Origin: a virus
Direction: 5' to 3' (one strand)
Virus record (IMG/VR): IMGVR_UViG_3300044987_000538
Location: 1 to 40,129 of that record
Length of the DNA: 40,129 nt
Shown: positions 1-5,381 of the stretch, one piece after another
Layout of the letters: each line of letters opens with the position of its first letter
Position numbering within the stretch: position 1 is the stretch's first letter
Notes under the pieces: generated by a model
Seen by the model: the letters and a program-made list of their open reading frames with translations, nothing else
Told to the model about the DNA's origin: nothing
Database searches by the model: none
Program-made: the position numbers and the translations under genes

Positions 1-47
1 GGGTCTTCGTGTTCCAGCGTCAATGTGTTGTTGCACCAATTAGGCAT
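1..47 (-). CDS. Partial Api92/DUF1281-like protein (N-terminus only)
   Basis: Only the first 15 codons are inside the window; the gene runs off the left edge. The peptide begins MPNWCNNTLTLEHEDP. The MPNWC-N-LT opening is the hallmark N-terminus of the phage/plasmid Api92-like (DUF1281) family, small proteins of unknown function with a predicted ferredoxin-like fold. Its ATG lies one base after the stop codon of the upstream minus-strand gene, so the two should be co-transcribed from the promoter at 348-376. The family call rests on the start motif alone. Confidence 0.6.
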   Translation of the reverse strand, partial: MPNWCNNTLTLEHED

Positions 48-48
48 C

Positions 49-315
49 TTAGATCTCCATTTCGTATTCGTAGAACTTAACAGCAGGGTCAAGCTTCTTC
101 AGTTGCTTGGCCGCAGTCATCAACTCCTTATATCTCCGATTGACCTCTGCGCGAGGAAGTTCCCCATCGCAGGTCAAGTTCTCAGGGCTAAGGGCCGAGT
201 CAATCATGTCTGCGACACGCTGACGACCACGGGCTGTTTGAATCTCGTATTGCTCGCCTTTGAAGAATGAATTCCAGTGATTCTTCTGCTCGATAAACTT
301 TGCTAGTGCTTGCAT
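49..315 (-). CDS. Small early hypothetical protein (88 aa)
   Basis: I do not recognise a family. The protein is 88 residues, charged and probably helical, without membrane segments or Cys motifs; the middle part (QTARGRQRVADMID) could be an amphipathic helix. The ATG has a strong AAGGAG ribosome binding site just upstream and follows a consensus sigma70 promoter, so the start is well supported. It is first in a minus-strand unit with the Api92-like gene, one base downstream. Strong host-type promoter and small size suggest an early phage gene; function unknown. Confidence 0.75.
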   Translation of the reverse strand: MQALAKFIEQKNHWNSFFKGEQYEIQTARGRQRVADMIDSALSPENLTCDGELPRAEVNRRYKELMTAAKQLKKLDPAVKFYEYEMEI

Positions 316-347
316 AGTTGCTCCTTAGTTGCTGTGTGTAAGTATGT

Positions 348-376
348 ATTATAACATGGTTTTACCAACCTGTCAA
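348..376 (-). promoter_or_regulatory. Sigma70-type promoter for the 49-315 gene
   Basis: On the minus strand TTGACA and TATAAT are separated by exactly 17 bp. The spacer contains TGGTAAAACCA, shared with the other minus-strand promoters of this region. An AAGGAG leader and the ATG of the 88-aa gene follow. Confidence 0.88.
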
Positions 377-382
377 CCCCTT

Positions 383-598
383 ATGGACAGTTAGAAAAGA
401 ATTAAAGGAACTCCGGACTAGGCGCTAGCACCGTCTGCTAGATCGTCTGCCTTCATCATTACTGCCTACATACTCCGTCGCTTCTCCAGTCATTGCTGAC
501 CTATTTCATATACTTAGATTGAGCGTGGGCGGCCCCACAGTCCTCGCCTTAAGTACCTAACGGTGTAGGTAACCTTTAACTCTTTTCTAACTGTCCAT
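383..598 (-). ncRNA. Putative stand-alone structured RNA, about 216 nt, closed by a 26-bp terminal stem
   Basis: A 26-base arm at 383-408 is the inverted complement of 573-598 with one difference, which is a G-U pair in the RNA. A consensus sigma70 promoter (605-633) lies so that transcription should begin at or next to base 598, the first base of the stem. The stretch is not coding: the ATG at 598 meets a stop after three codons. Inside, read on the minus strand, are local hairpins: UACCUA/UAGGUA, GUGGG/CCCAC, a GCAA tetraloop on a 5-bp stem (GGUCA/UGACU), and CUAGCA/UGCUAG. Overall shape (long terminal stem, internal hairpins, about 200 nt) recalls 6S RNA or other phage ncRNAs, but I cannot match a known family. 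No U-run terminator is visible at the 3' side; the next promoter starts there. Confidence 0.65.
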
Positions 599-604
599 GT
601 GCTT

Positions 605-633
605 ATTATAGCAAAGTTTTACCAGTCTGTCAA
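605..633 (-). promoter_or_regulatory. Sigma70-type promoter for the putative ncRNA
   Basis: TTGACA-17 bp-TATAAT on the minus strand, with TGGTAAAA in the spacer. The -10 box is six bases from the start of the 26-bp stem at 598, ideal spacing for a transcript beginning exactly there. It touches the last codon of the upstream membrane-protein gene. Confidence 0.87.
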
Positions 634-866
634 CCCCACGCTTTGTATAACCCTACTACGCATAAGGTTATTGCCACGCCGTTGATAATCATCTGTTGTT
701 TATTTGCCACACGGTAGGCCCACGCAAAGAAACAGACTGCTCCCCCTAGTCCCGTTACAATAGTGTAGACGCGGAACTCTGGAAAGAAATTCATTAATGC
801 GTACATCACTAAGATGAATGCAGTCCCTACCCACTGTAGTACTTCGTCGATGTGTCTATAGCTCAT
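630..866 (-). CDS. Small inner-membrane protein (78 aa)
   Basis: Three hydrophobic segments are visible (about residues 10-28, 33-52 and 57-75), with the order helix, short FPEFR loop, helix, charged VANKQQ loop, helix. Layout and the VGTA-ILV-YAL opening resemble small bacterial membrane proteins of unknown function of the CBU_0592 type; I cannot confirm membership. Its ATG overlaps the stop of the 863-1243 gene (ATGA), so translation is probably coupled. Last gene of a minus-strand operon with 863-1243 and 1243-1533. Function unknown. Confidence 0.75.
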   Translation of the reverse strand: MSYRHIDEVLQWVGTAFILVMYALMNFFPEFRVYTIVTGLGGAVCFFAWAYRVANKQQMIINGVAITLCVVGLYKAWG

Positions 867-1243
867 ACATTACAACCTTCAGCATCAAGTTCCCAGCTGA
901 TGTCCTGGAACTTCTTATAAAGTCTATAGACATCCCGTTTGGCCTCTACCAACGCTTCAGCAATGAGGTCCTCGGCAGTCCCGTCAGTAAGGACTTCGCG
1001 GGCGTCTTTGTATAAGCATCCGCCCAGGAACTGTGAGCTGAGTTCGATGTTCTCAACCATAACTCGGACACGGAGCATGAACCAATCAAGGTTCCCGCAC
1101 TCGATGTCGCTATACATCTCTTTGAGGTCGAAACAGGAGTCATCGAAACAGTCTTTTGGGTCCAGGTCTTCATAGCTCTTGTCCACAATGATGTCAAAGC
1201 CGTTGCGCTCGTATACAGCCAGTTCGTCGTAGTATCTAGTCAT
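863..1243 (-). CDS. Conserved-type phage hypothetical protein (126 aa), acidic
   Basis: An acidic soluble protein rich in Asp/Glu with a Cys-containing central part (DPKDCFDDSCFD) and a FLGGCLYKDA segment near residue 75. No catalytic motif is recognisable. A good GAGGAG ribosome binding site lies inside the end of the preceding gene, and the start overlaps that gene's stop by one base (TAATG). The downstream membrane-protein gene overlaps by four bases. The three genes 1243-1533, 863-1243 and 630-866 therefore look like one early transcript from the promoter at 1564-1592. Confidence 0.75.
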   Translation of the reverse strand: MTRYYDELAVYERNGFDIIVDKSYEDLDPKDCFDDSCFDLKEMYSDIECGNLDWFMLRVRVMVENIELSSQFLGGCLYKDAREVLTDGTAEDLIAEALVEAKRDVYRLYKKFQDISWELDAEGCNV

Positions 1244-1533
1244 TATGCGTACTCCTCGTCTTCTACCAGTGTCAACATGTTAGCAGGAACTCTCCACAAC
1301 CCAGCGATTGTACGTACCGTGACATACTTGATAGCGATCTTCATCACCACGCCTGTAACGTTGCGGCCCATTTTGGCACTGTCGAAGCTAACGTTGTCGC
1401 CTATCTGCAGACTGCGGATAGTGTGTCGAGTCAGCTTGCTTCGAGCATACTTGACTGAGTCAATGATCGAGCTCAACTGATCGTTGGTGAAGTTGCCCTG
1501 CAGGATCTCTGCTGTTACTGTTTGAATGCTCAT
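1243..1533 (-). CDS. Small early protein with a beta-rich, KOW-like C-terminal half (96 aa)
   Basis: Residues 1-40 look helical. Residues 42-92 (LQIGDNVSFDS ... VTGVVMKIAIKYVTVRT ... WRVPANMLTLV) have the alternating pattern of a small beta-barrel resembling KOW/SH3-like nucleic-acid binding modules; this is inference from pattern only. It has AAGGAG six bases before the ATG and its own sigma70 promoter at 1564-1592. Its start overlaps the end of 1530-1730. First gene of a three-gene operon. Confidence 0.75.
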   Translation of the reverse strand: MSIQTVTAEILQGNFTNDQLSSIIDSVKYARSKLTRHTIRSLQIGDNVSFDSAKMGRNVTGVVMKIAIKYVTVRTIAGLWRVPANMLTLVEDEEYA

Positions 1534-1730
1534 GCCAGCTCCTTAGTGTTAGTGTGTAAATTGATTATACTGCCTTTTTCCCAGTCTGTCAACGTAAATC
1601 GCATGGGAGGATGCAATCGTTGTAATTCTGCAACCTTCTTGCGGGCACGAGCCAAACTCAACTCGTCCGTCCAATAGTGGCCCGTGTATAGCTTGTCGCC
1701 ATAGAACATCTGGCATTCCCATTTGATCAT
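1530..1730 (-). CDS. Small early hypothetical protein (66 aa)
   Basis: The start is placed at ATG 1730 (MIKWECQMFYGD), not the TTG four codons earlier, because GGAG lies seven bases before this ATG and the ATG overlaps the stop of 1730-2017 in a TAATG junction. The product is a short basic protein with several aromatic residues (Y-G-HYW, DWEKG). No family recognised. A promoter for the next gene (1564-1592) sits inside its 3' end, so this gene is probably read only from the 2041 promoter. Confidence 0.65.
   Translation of the reverse strand: MIKWECQMFYGDKLYTGHYWTDELSLARARKKVAELQRLHPPMRFTLTDWEKGSIINLHTNTKELA
1564..1592 (-). promoter_or_regulatory. Sigma70-type promoter inside 1530-1730, driving the 1243-1533 operon
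   Basis: Minus-strand TTGACA-17 bp-TATAAT. The spacer carries TGGGAAAA, a one-base variant of the TGGTAAAA shared by its sisters. A leader with CTAAGGAGC follows, as at the other two early genes with leaders. Confidence 0.85.
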
Positions 1731-2017
1731 TACATGCTCCAATAGAGTTCGCTTGAAGGGTCACAGCTTCTAGGTGTGTCGTGTGCTATCTGCACATCTT
1801 TACCAGTCATCAAGTTCTTCACAGTCTTCATTGTAGGGAAGTACTCACAGCGGTAACCTTGTGACGCAGGCCATGTATCGTGTTGCAACTCGCGTACATC
1901 ACGTGCCATCTGCTCAGCAGAGTCTCTGTCTGGCCATACAGTAGTTGACAACAGACGCTCACCGCTTTTGGTGCGCTTGTCTGCTTTGTATATATACAGT
2001 GTGTAGTCTTGTCTCAT
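1730..2017 (-). CDS. Small early hypothetical protein (95 aa)
   Basis: Begins MRQDYTLYIYKADKRTKSG, a beta-strand-like start, with an E-M-RDVRELQHDTW helix in the middle. No known domain is evident. The ATG is preceded by AAGGAG within an ACTAAGGAGC leader and a consensus promoter at 2041-2069. The stop overlaps the start of 1530-1730 by one base, so the two genes form an operon. Function unknown. Confidence 0.72.
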   Translation of the reverse strand: MRQDYTLYIYKADKRTKSGERLLSTTVWPDRDSAEQMARDVRELQHDTWPASQGYRCEYFPTMKTVKNLMTGKDVQIAHDTPRSCDPSSELYWSM

Positions 2018-2040
2018 CTTGTGCTCCTTAGTATGTGTGT

Positions 2041-2069
2041 ATTATAACATGGTTTTACCACAGTGTCAA
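2041..2069 (-). promoter_or_regulatory. Sigma70-type promoter for 1730-2017
   Basis: Minus-strand TTGACA-17 bp-TATAAT with TGGTAAAACCATG in the spacer. The leader carries CTAAGGAGC before the ATG at 2017. Confidence 0.88.
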
Positions 2070-2080
2070 CCAATGCCCGT

Positions 2081-2419
2081 TCAATCTCCACGGACATCAG
2101 TATTCAACGCAGGCTTGATCATGCGACGAAGCTCAACTTCTCTCTTGTGAGCGGCACCTTTGCCACGTATGACCTCATGCACGTAGACTTCTATCTCTGA
2201 CTTGTCAGCCAGCTTACGAAGCTCTGCACACAAGAGCCAGTTCTTGGTCTCTGTCTTTGCACGATAAAAGTGTTTGGCCGCACGTGATAAAACGCTCTTG
2301 TTCACAGTAGACTCTGTCTTAGCTGTGACGCCAATGTAGTTCTTGCCATTGACCACCAGCTCATATATGATATGATTGCGGTCTATGCGTCTTTTGCGGG
2401 TAGTGTTTTTTGTGTCCAT
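2081..2419 (-). CDS. GIY-YIG nuclease-like protein (112 aa)
   Basis: Start is ATG 2419 (MDTKNTTRKRRID), because the promoter at 2426-2454 leaves no room for a longer protein. Residues that fit the GIY-YIG superfamily, in order: IIYEL (first strand), NYIGVT (the YIG element), R-AAKHFYRAK, WLLCAELRKLADKSE, then a KREVELRRMI segment with a candidate catalytic Glu, and PALNTD at the end (the family's typical P-LN). Phages use such nucleases in homing or DNA degradation. The -10 box ends six bases before the ATG, so the mRNA should be leaderless; there is no Shine-Dalgarno sequence. The first element is divergent (YEL), so enzymatic activity is not assured. Confidence 0.6.
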   Translation of the reverse strand: MDTKNTTRKRRIDRNHIIYELVVNGKNYIGVTAKTESTVNKSVLSRAAKHFYRAKTETKNWLLCAELRKLADKSEIEVYVHEVIRGKGAAHKREVELRRMIKPALNTDVRGD

Positions 2420-2425
2420 GTCGTA

Positions 2426-2454
2426 ATTATAACATGGTTTTACCAAACTGTCAA
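2426..2454 (-). promoter_or_regulatory. Sigma70-type promoter giving a predicted leaderless GIY-YIG mRNA
   Basis: Minus-strand TTGACA-17 bp-TATAAT with TGGTAAAACCATG in the spacer. Six bases separate TATAAT from the ATG at 2419, so the expected +1 falls on or next to the start codon. It diverges from the plus-strand promoter at 2545-2573. Confidence 0.87.
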
Positions 2455-2544
2455 CCAAAGACCCTACAAACAATCTGTGTATATAAAGCCACACCCCCGG
2501 CACTTCAAAATAACCCGCCAAACAGACTGTGTTCTAAATACAAC

Positions 2545-2573
2545 TTGCTCAAAATACAAAAAGACACTATAAT
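2545..2573 (+). promoter_or_regulatory. Sigma70-type promoter for 2601-2861
   Basis: TTGCTC-17 bp-TATAAT on the plus strand, followed by AAGGAG and the ATG at 2601. It uses a weaker -35 than the minus-strand set and lacks the TGGTAAAACCA spacer. Confidence 0.75.
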
Positions 2574-2600
2574 ACACACATACACTAAAAAGGAGCTCCT

Positions 2601-2861
2601 ATGTTAAGTACTGCATTTAATACACTTGCTAAAGCAAAACTTGTTTATAATAAACAAAAAGAATTATATAAACTAGTTGTCGCATTTAACGTACATACTA
2701 AAGTTAAAGAAAATGGGGATATTGTGCATATATTCCCTACACAAGCAAAATGCGCTTATGTTAGCGGAGATATTAATTATGAGGAGTTACAAGCAGAAGT
2801 ATCTCGCTTAACAGAAGTTGCTAAAAAGCACTGTCGCACAGATAATATAGAATTTGTTTAA
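2601..2861 (+). CDS. Small AT-rich hypothetical protein (86 aa)
   Basis: The gene has a strong AAGGAG site and its own promoter. The product begins MLSTAFNTLAKAKLVYNKQKELYKLVVAF and is basic at the N-terminus and more acidic later. No family is recognised. Base composition is visibly more AT-rich than the minus-strand genes to its left, closer to the central biosynthetic run. Probably co-transcribed with the 46-aa gene 25 bases downstream, ending at the hairpin 3033-3056. Confidence 0.75.
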   Translation: MLSTAFNTLAKAKLVYNKQKELYKLVVAFNVHTKVKENGDIVHIFPTQAKCAYVSGDINYEELQAEVSRLTEVAKKHCRTDNIEFV

Positions 2862-2886
2862 TTATTAACTTAAAAAGGAAACTAAA

Positions 2887-3027
2887 ATGTCAGATAATAC
2901 TAAAGATAAACTTACTAGCTTAATGTTGCAAATGCAAGAGATACTAATGGAGGATTATGAAGATAATGCCGACATACAAGATGCATTTAATGCATTAGCT
3001 AGTGCTTTTGATTATTACGTAGAATAA
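2887..3027 (+). CDS. Very small acidic protein (46 aa)
   Basis: ATG 2887 is preceded by AAGGA in the short gap after the 86-aa gene. The product begins MSDNTKDKLTSLMLQMQE and ends FDYYVE; it is acidic and probably one or two helices. No family recognised. The terminator-like hairpin begins six bases after its stop. The context (promoter, two small genes, hairpin) supports a real gene. Confidence 0.6.
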   Translation: MSDNTKDKLTSLMLQMQEILMEDYEDNADIQDAFNALASAFDYYVE

Positions 3028-3032
3028 AAGAA

Positions 3033-3056
3033 AATAGGGAGTATTATCTCCCTATT
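3033..3056 (+). terminator. Terminator-like hairpin after the small AT-rich operon
   Basis: Perfect 9-bp stem AATAGGGAG/CTCCCTATT with a 6-base loop, right after the stop at 3027. The downstream tract is AT-rich but not a clean T-run, so termination may be weak. Confidence 0.55.
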
Positions 3057-3077
3057 ATCAGTATTATATATACGCAG

Positions 3078-3224
3078 GTGTCGTTATATAATCCCCGCCA
3101 ACTTATTCCTATTATCCAAGATAATGAGACCTTACCACTAGAAGTAAATGGTTATTGGTTAGGCACAGTAACGGTTAGACTAGGTCACCCCTCATCTGTC
3201 CTTGGAGATCTCCCAGACTTCTAG
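3078..3224 (+). CDS. Possible tiny protein or gene remnant (48 aa, GTG start)
   Basis: A 49-codon frame from GTG 3078 reads like natural protein (MSLYNPRQLIPIIQDN, then NGYWLGTVTVRLG), with mixed hydrophobic and turn residues rather than the skewed composition of random AT-rich DNA. There is no good ribosome binding site and no recognised family, and it follows a terminator-like hairpin. It could be a remnant of a longer gene or chance. Confidence 0.3.
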   Translation: MSLYNPRQLIPIIQDNETLPLEVNGYWLGTVTVRLGHPSSVLGDLPDF

Positions 3225-3265
3225 CTCCTGATCTCGTACTACAGCATATATCCTGCATCCTCGGG

Positions 3266-3308
3266 TTTAAACTCTCTATATATAGTATATAGTACATATA
3301 GTGTATAT
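3266..3308. other. AT-rich block beside the tRNA, possible unwinding region
   Basis: An almost pure A/T stretch made of overlapping TATATAG/TATAGT/CATATAGT units just left of the tRNA. With the DnaA boxes at 3454-3472 it could serve as a DNA unwinding element. That role is inference. Confidence 0.35.
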
Positions 3309-3384
3309 GGTGGGACTCCTGTGATTCGAACACAGCACCAAAGGATTATGAGTCCTCTGCTCTAACCAAATGAGCTAGAGTCCC
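3308..3384 (-). tRNA. tRNA with CAU anticodon (tRNA-Ile2 more likely than elongator tRNA-Met)
   Basis: Read on the minus strand, all arms are present: acceptor GGGACTC/GAGTCCC, D arm GCTC...GAGC with loop ATTTGGTTA, anticodon stem GAGGA/TCCTT with loop CTCATAA (anticodon CAT), T arm CTGTG/CACAG with TTCGAAT, and an encoded ACCA end. Length 77. The block after the D arm (GCAG-N3-ACTCATAATC-N2-TTGGT) is close to bacterial tRNA-Ile2, whose CAU is modified to lysidine and reads AUA, a codon frequent in the AT-rich genes here. The Ile2/Met distinction is inference. Confidence 0.93.
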
Positions 3385-3416
3385 TATACACAGTATATAC
3401 TACTCTGCATACAGTA

Positions 3417-3445
3417 ATTATACACTAGAACAGGTTCAAGAGCAA
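3417..3445 (-). promoter_or_regulatory. Probable sigma70 promoter for the tRNA
   Basis: Minus-strand TTGCTC-17 bp-TATAAT about 33 bases upstream of the mature tRNA 5' end. It uses the same -35 hexamer as the 2545 promoter and abuts the DnaA boxes. Confidence 0.65.
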
Positions 3446-3453
3446 GCTATCAG

Positions 3454-3472
3454 TGTGGATAAGTGTGGATAA
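3454..3472 (+). promoter_or_regulatory. Two tandem perfect DnaA boxes (candidate replication origin)
   Basis: TGTGGATAA occurs at 3454-3462 and 3464-3472, i.e. the consensus TTATCCACA on the other strand, with a 10-bp period so both face the same side of the helix. A third, degenerate unit (TGTGGCGTA) follows at 3474. It lies in non-coding DNA between the tRNA promoter and a repeat-bearing stretch. Host DnaA binding is the established meaning of this motif; origin function is inference. Confidence 0.6.
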
Positions 3473-3958
3473 GTGTGGCGTAAATGTGACAGAATCATTG
3501 AAAAATTGGTGGATTCTGGCCGGTATTTGGCCCATTTTGGGGCACTTTGACAGCCTTTTCCACGGTTTTTTAGGGTAGAAATCGTGAGGTCATGGTGGGG
3601 TTGAGAGGCTATAGTCAAATACTTTCCCACAGTCTCCCAAAGTTCTCCACTGTCCCCCACCAGGCCCCTACAGCGGGGTATTCACGGTTCGGACACTGCT
3701 TTCAGCTCACCAACTAGCGTTGTTGAACTGCTGGCAGACGCAGATCCTAGAGACCGTACAGCGGGGTATTCACACTATACACACATTAGATCTACAGTAT
3801 ATATGCTTTGGGCTACAGCGGGGTATTGTTGTATACGTGTTCTATGCTATACTAGTCACATACACACATGTACACACTCATTGTGAGTTTATGTATATAT
3901 ATGATCTAGTCGCTCTTTACAGTAGCATCGGGCAGTTTCATGTATAACTATATACACT
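3473..3958. other. Non-coding control region
   Basis: No convincing gene. The left half has short near-repeats (TTTTCCACG, TCTCCCA, TTCTCCACT) that resemble degenerate DnaA-type sites. The right half has three copies of TACAGCGGGGTATT and many TATA/CACA runs. A weak plus-strand promoter candidate (TTGTTG at 3826, TATACT at 3848, 16-bp spacer) could serve the small gene at 3959. Confidence 0.5.
3669..3827 (+). repeat. Three direct copies of TACAGCGGGGTATT
   Basis: Copies start at 3669, 3757 and 3814; the first two extend identically to TACAGCGGGGTATTCAC. The copies stand 88 and 57 bases apart, and the second and third are followed by TATAC-containing sequence. Conservation of a GC-rich 14-mer in diverged AT-rich flanks suggests protein-binding sites. 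Confidence 0.7.
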
Positions 3959-4144
3959 ATGAGATTATGTTGCGTACACACTTACTTGGAAGGTGATCAG
4001 CTAGATCGTTTTGATCCCATAGCTGTATACACTCACATGCAGACCATTGGTGTTTGTATTCATGTACGGGAAACTGATCTATTCTGGGCTTACTTGTTAG
4101 ATCCTGAGTTGACTCGACGTCGTGAACAAGACTTATACGAGTAA
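3959..4144 (+). CDS. Possible small Cys/His-containing protein (61 aa)
   Basis: Begins MRLCCVHTYLEGDQLDRF and ends RRREQDLYE; four Cys and several His residues, highly charged C-terminus. No ribosome binding site; the start lies four bases after a TATATA, an arrangement loosely like the leaderless late genes elsewhere in the window. It fills the space up to the convergent minus-strand gene. No family recognised. It could be a chance frame. Confidence 0.4.
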   Translation: MRLCCVHTYLEGDQLDRFDPIAVYTHMQTIGVCIHVRETDLFWAYLLDPELTRRREQDLYE

Positions 4145-4167
4145 AGAGAGTTTACTTATAGCTCTTT
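4143..4167. terminator. Weak hairpin between convergent genes
   Basis: AAAGAG (4143-4148) pairs with CTCTTT (4162-4167), followed on the plus strand by a T/C-rich run. It sits between the convergent ends of 3959-4144 and 4152-4529 and could act in both directions. Confidence 0.35.
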
Positions 4168-4529
4168 TCTTCTACTATACTACTGCCCGTTTTAATATTA
4201 ATATCACGTTTGATCTGTGCTCTGACGTCGTTCTTTAGGTACACTTCTCTGCCAGCAGCTATAAACGCACGATCAAAGCGGCCATTGCCTTCGCACTCAC
4301 GTTTGAAGTTCTCTATGTCCCATAGCGCACGATTTACCGCTTTGAGCGTTTCACGCTCATCCTGTAGGGGTGTTTTAATTAGTAGGTTACTTAAAATCTT
4401 GTTGAGTTCATCTAACTCGTAGCGGATGTTCTCTAGTTTGGCTTGGTCTTTGATCAACTCTTGTTTCAGCTCAAGAATAGTGATCTTATCAATGAGTTCG
4501 CCGAGGCTTATGGGTGCTAGTATTCTCAT
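4152..4529 (-). CDS. DUF6165-like protein, partner of the adjacent glycosyltransferase (125 aa)
   Basis: Start is ATG 4529 (MRILAPISLGELIDKITILELK), one base after the stop of the glycosyltransferase gene, with GGAGCAGG just upstream. The PISLGELIDKITILELK opening, a KLENIRYELDELNKIL helix and repeated Lys/Glu helices match the DUF6165 pattern as I recall it, a family often beside sugar-transfer genes. Helical, cytoplasmic, no catalytic motif. Translational coupling suggests it works with the GT9-like protein. Family identification from memory, function unknown. Confidence 0.6.
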   Translation of the reverse strand: MRILAPISLGELIDKITILELKQELIKDQAKLENIRYELDELNKILSNLLIKTPLQDERETLKAVNRALWDIENFKRECEGNGRFDRAFIAAGREVYLKNDVRAQIKRDINIKTGSSIVEEKSYK

Positions 4530-4530
4530 G

Positions 4531-5292
4531 TTATCCTGCTCCGAATATACGGGCTTGGGGTTTGAGTTCTGGATTGTGCAGATAACTCCAGTTGCCCAAT
4601 AAGGTTGCTGACAGTTGTATATGATGCTGGGGGATGAAGTAGCGTTCCGGACCCTGTATATCCAATCCATCTACTAGGTTAGCGAACACACTGTCAGTCA
4701 TTATAACCACTTCTGCACCCTCTATGATCTTGATCCAATCAAAGATGCGGCCCTGATTTGATATGGGTACGGTCATCCAACCCTCGGGTATGATCTGTGG
4801 ATCGTAGCGCACAGTCTGCTCACTGCTGCTTAAATGGGTGACCACATAGGGTGGGCTGTTCTCACCGATGAGTTGATCATATAAAGCTGATTCTCTCCCT
4901 GGGTCACGGGTGATACACTCCGGTAAACGTAGCTTGTCTTTGAAAGGCACACCTGCACGTATGTACTTGTACTGATCAAAGGCCGTGTGTTGGAACCAGG
5001 GCTCTTGGACAAGATGTGGGTGTCCTGTCAATGCTTGATACAAGCATATGATCTCGTCACAGCCAAAGTTCTTTAGGCGTTCTCTGGGTATGTCATAGAA
5101 GAAAGGGCCTTGATCCGGGGTAATGGGTATCCACTTGACCCAGGGGGCCTGTGCTGTGAGTTGTTCTACCCAGGCATCTACTATGGGCCAGTGTACGTGA
5201 TACCCTTGTTCGTGGAAGTTCAGGGCTATGGGCAAGGCTATGATGATGTCACCTAGGCCCCGTGTTTGTATGATTCCGAGTTTCTTAGACAA
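4531..5292 (-). CDS. Glycosyltransferase family 9-like protein (253 aa)
   Basis: The start is TTG 5292 (TTGTCTAAG) with AAGGAA upstream; no better ATG exists near the N-terminus. KLGIIQTRGLGDIIIALPIALNF is the N-terminal Rossmann signature of ADP-heptose:LPS heptosyltransferase-type GT9 enzymes. The C-terminal half has the nucleotide-sugar side features of the family: VVTHLSSS, then WIKIIEGAEVVIMTDSVFANL (the GAE-V-TDS-F element). At 253 residues it is shorter than bacterial GT9 enzymes (about 320-350). Likely transfers a sugar onto host LPS or a phage glycan. It diverges from the virion genes at 5382; a TTGACA lies at 5350-5355 but has no -10 at good spacing. Confidence 0.7.
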   Translation of the reverse strand: MSKKLGIIQTRGLGDIIIALPIALNFHEQGYHVHWPIVDAWVEQLTAQAPWVKWIPITPDQGPFFYDIPRERLKNFGCDEIICLYQALTGHPHLVQEPWFQHTAFDQYKYIRAGVPFKDKLRLPECITRDPGRESALYDQLIGENSPPYVVTHLSSSEQTVRYDPQIIPEGWMTVPISNQGRIFDWIKIIEGAEVVIMTDSVFANLVDGLDIQGPERYFIPQHHIQLSATLLGNWSYLHNPELKPQARIFGAG

Positions 5293-5368
5293 TTTGGCTG
5301 TTCCTTATCTTATATACTATTATATATGTATTTAATTGTTTGATCAACCTGTCAAATAAAACTAGGGC

Positions 5369-5374
5369 TAAATA
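5369..5374 (+). promoter_or_regulatory. T4-like late promoter box (GCTAAATAG)
   Basis: TAAATA lies seven bases before ATG 5382 and there is no Shine-Dalgarno sequence. It matches the T4-type late element (TATAAATA) and the same arrangement at five other sites in this window. Confidence 0.65.
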
Positions 5375-5381
5375 GTTGATT

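Noticed and set aside
383-598. Inverted repeat as ends of a MITE or small insertion element
   Set aside because: No flanking target duplication is visible and a promoter is aligned exactly to one arm, which favours an RNA gene.
383-598. Retron msr-msd RNA (terminal inverted repeat a1/a2)
   Set aside because: No reverse transcriptase gene follows on the same strand within the window.
2420-2521. N-terminal extension of the GIY-YIG-like protein
   Set aside because: It would translate the promoter itself; the ATG at 2419 lies at the predicted transcription start.
3436-3660. Minus-strand frame of 74 codons over the DnaA boxes
   Set aside because: GTG start without ribosome site, unnatural repetitive composition, and the frame runs through the tandem DnaA boxes; the region fits non-coding DNA better.
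3720-3947. Plus-strand frame of 75 codons over the 14-bp repeats
   Set aside because: TTG start, no ribosome site, product is a translation of TATA/CACA-rich sequence.
5319-5355. Sigma70 promoter for the GT9-like gene (TTGACA at 5350, TATAAT at 5319)
   Set aside because: The boxes are 25 bp apart, too far for a normal sigma70 promoter; no good -10 lies at 16-19 bp.
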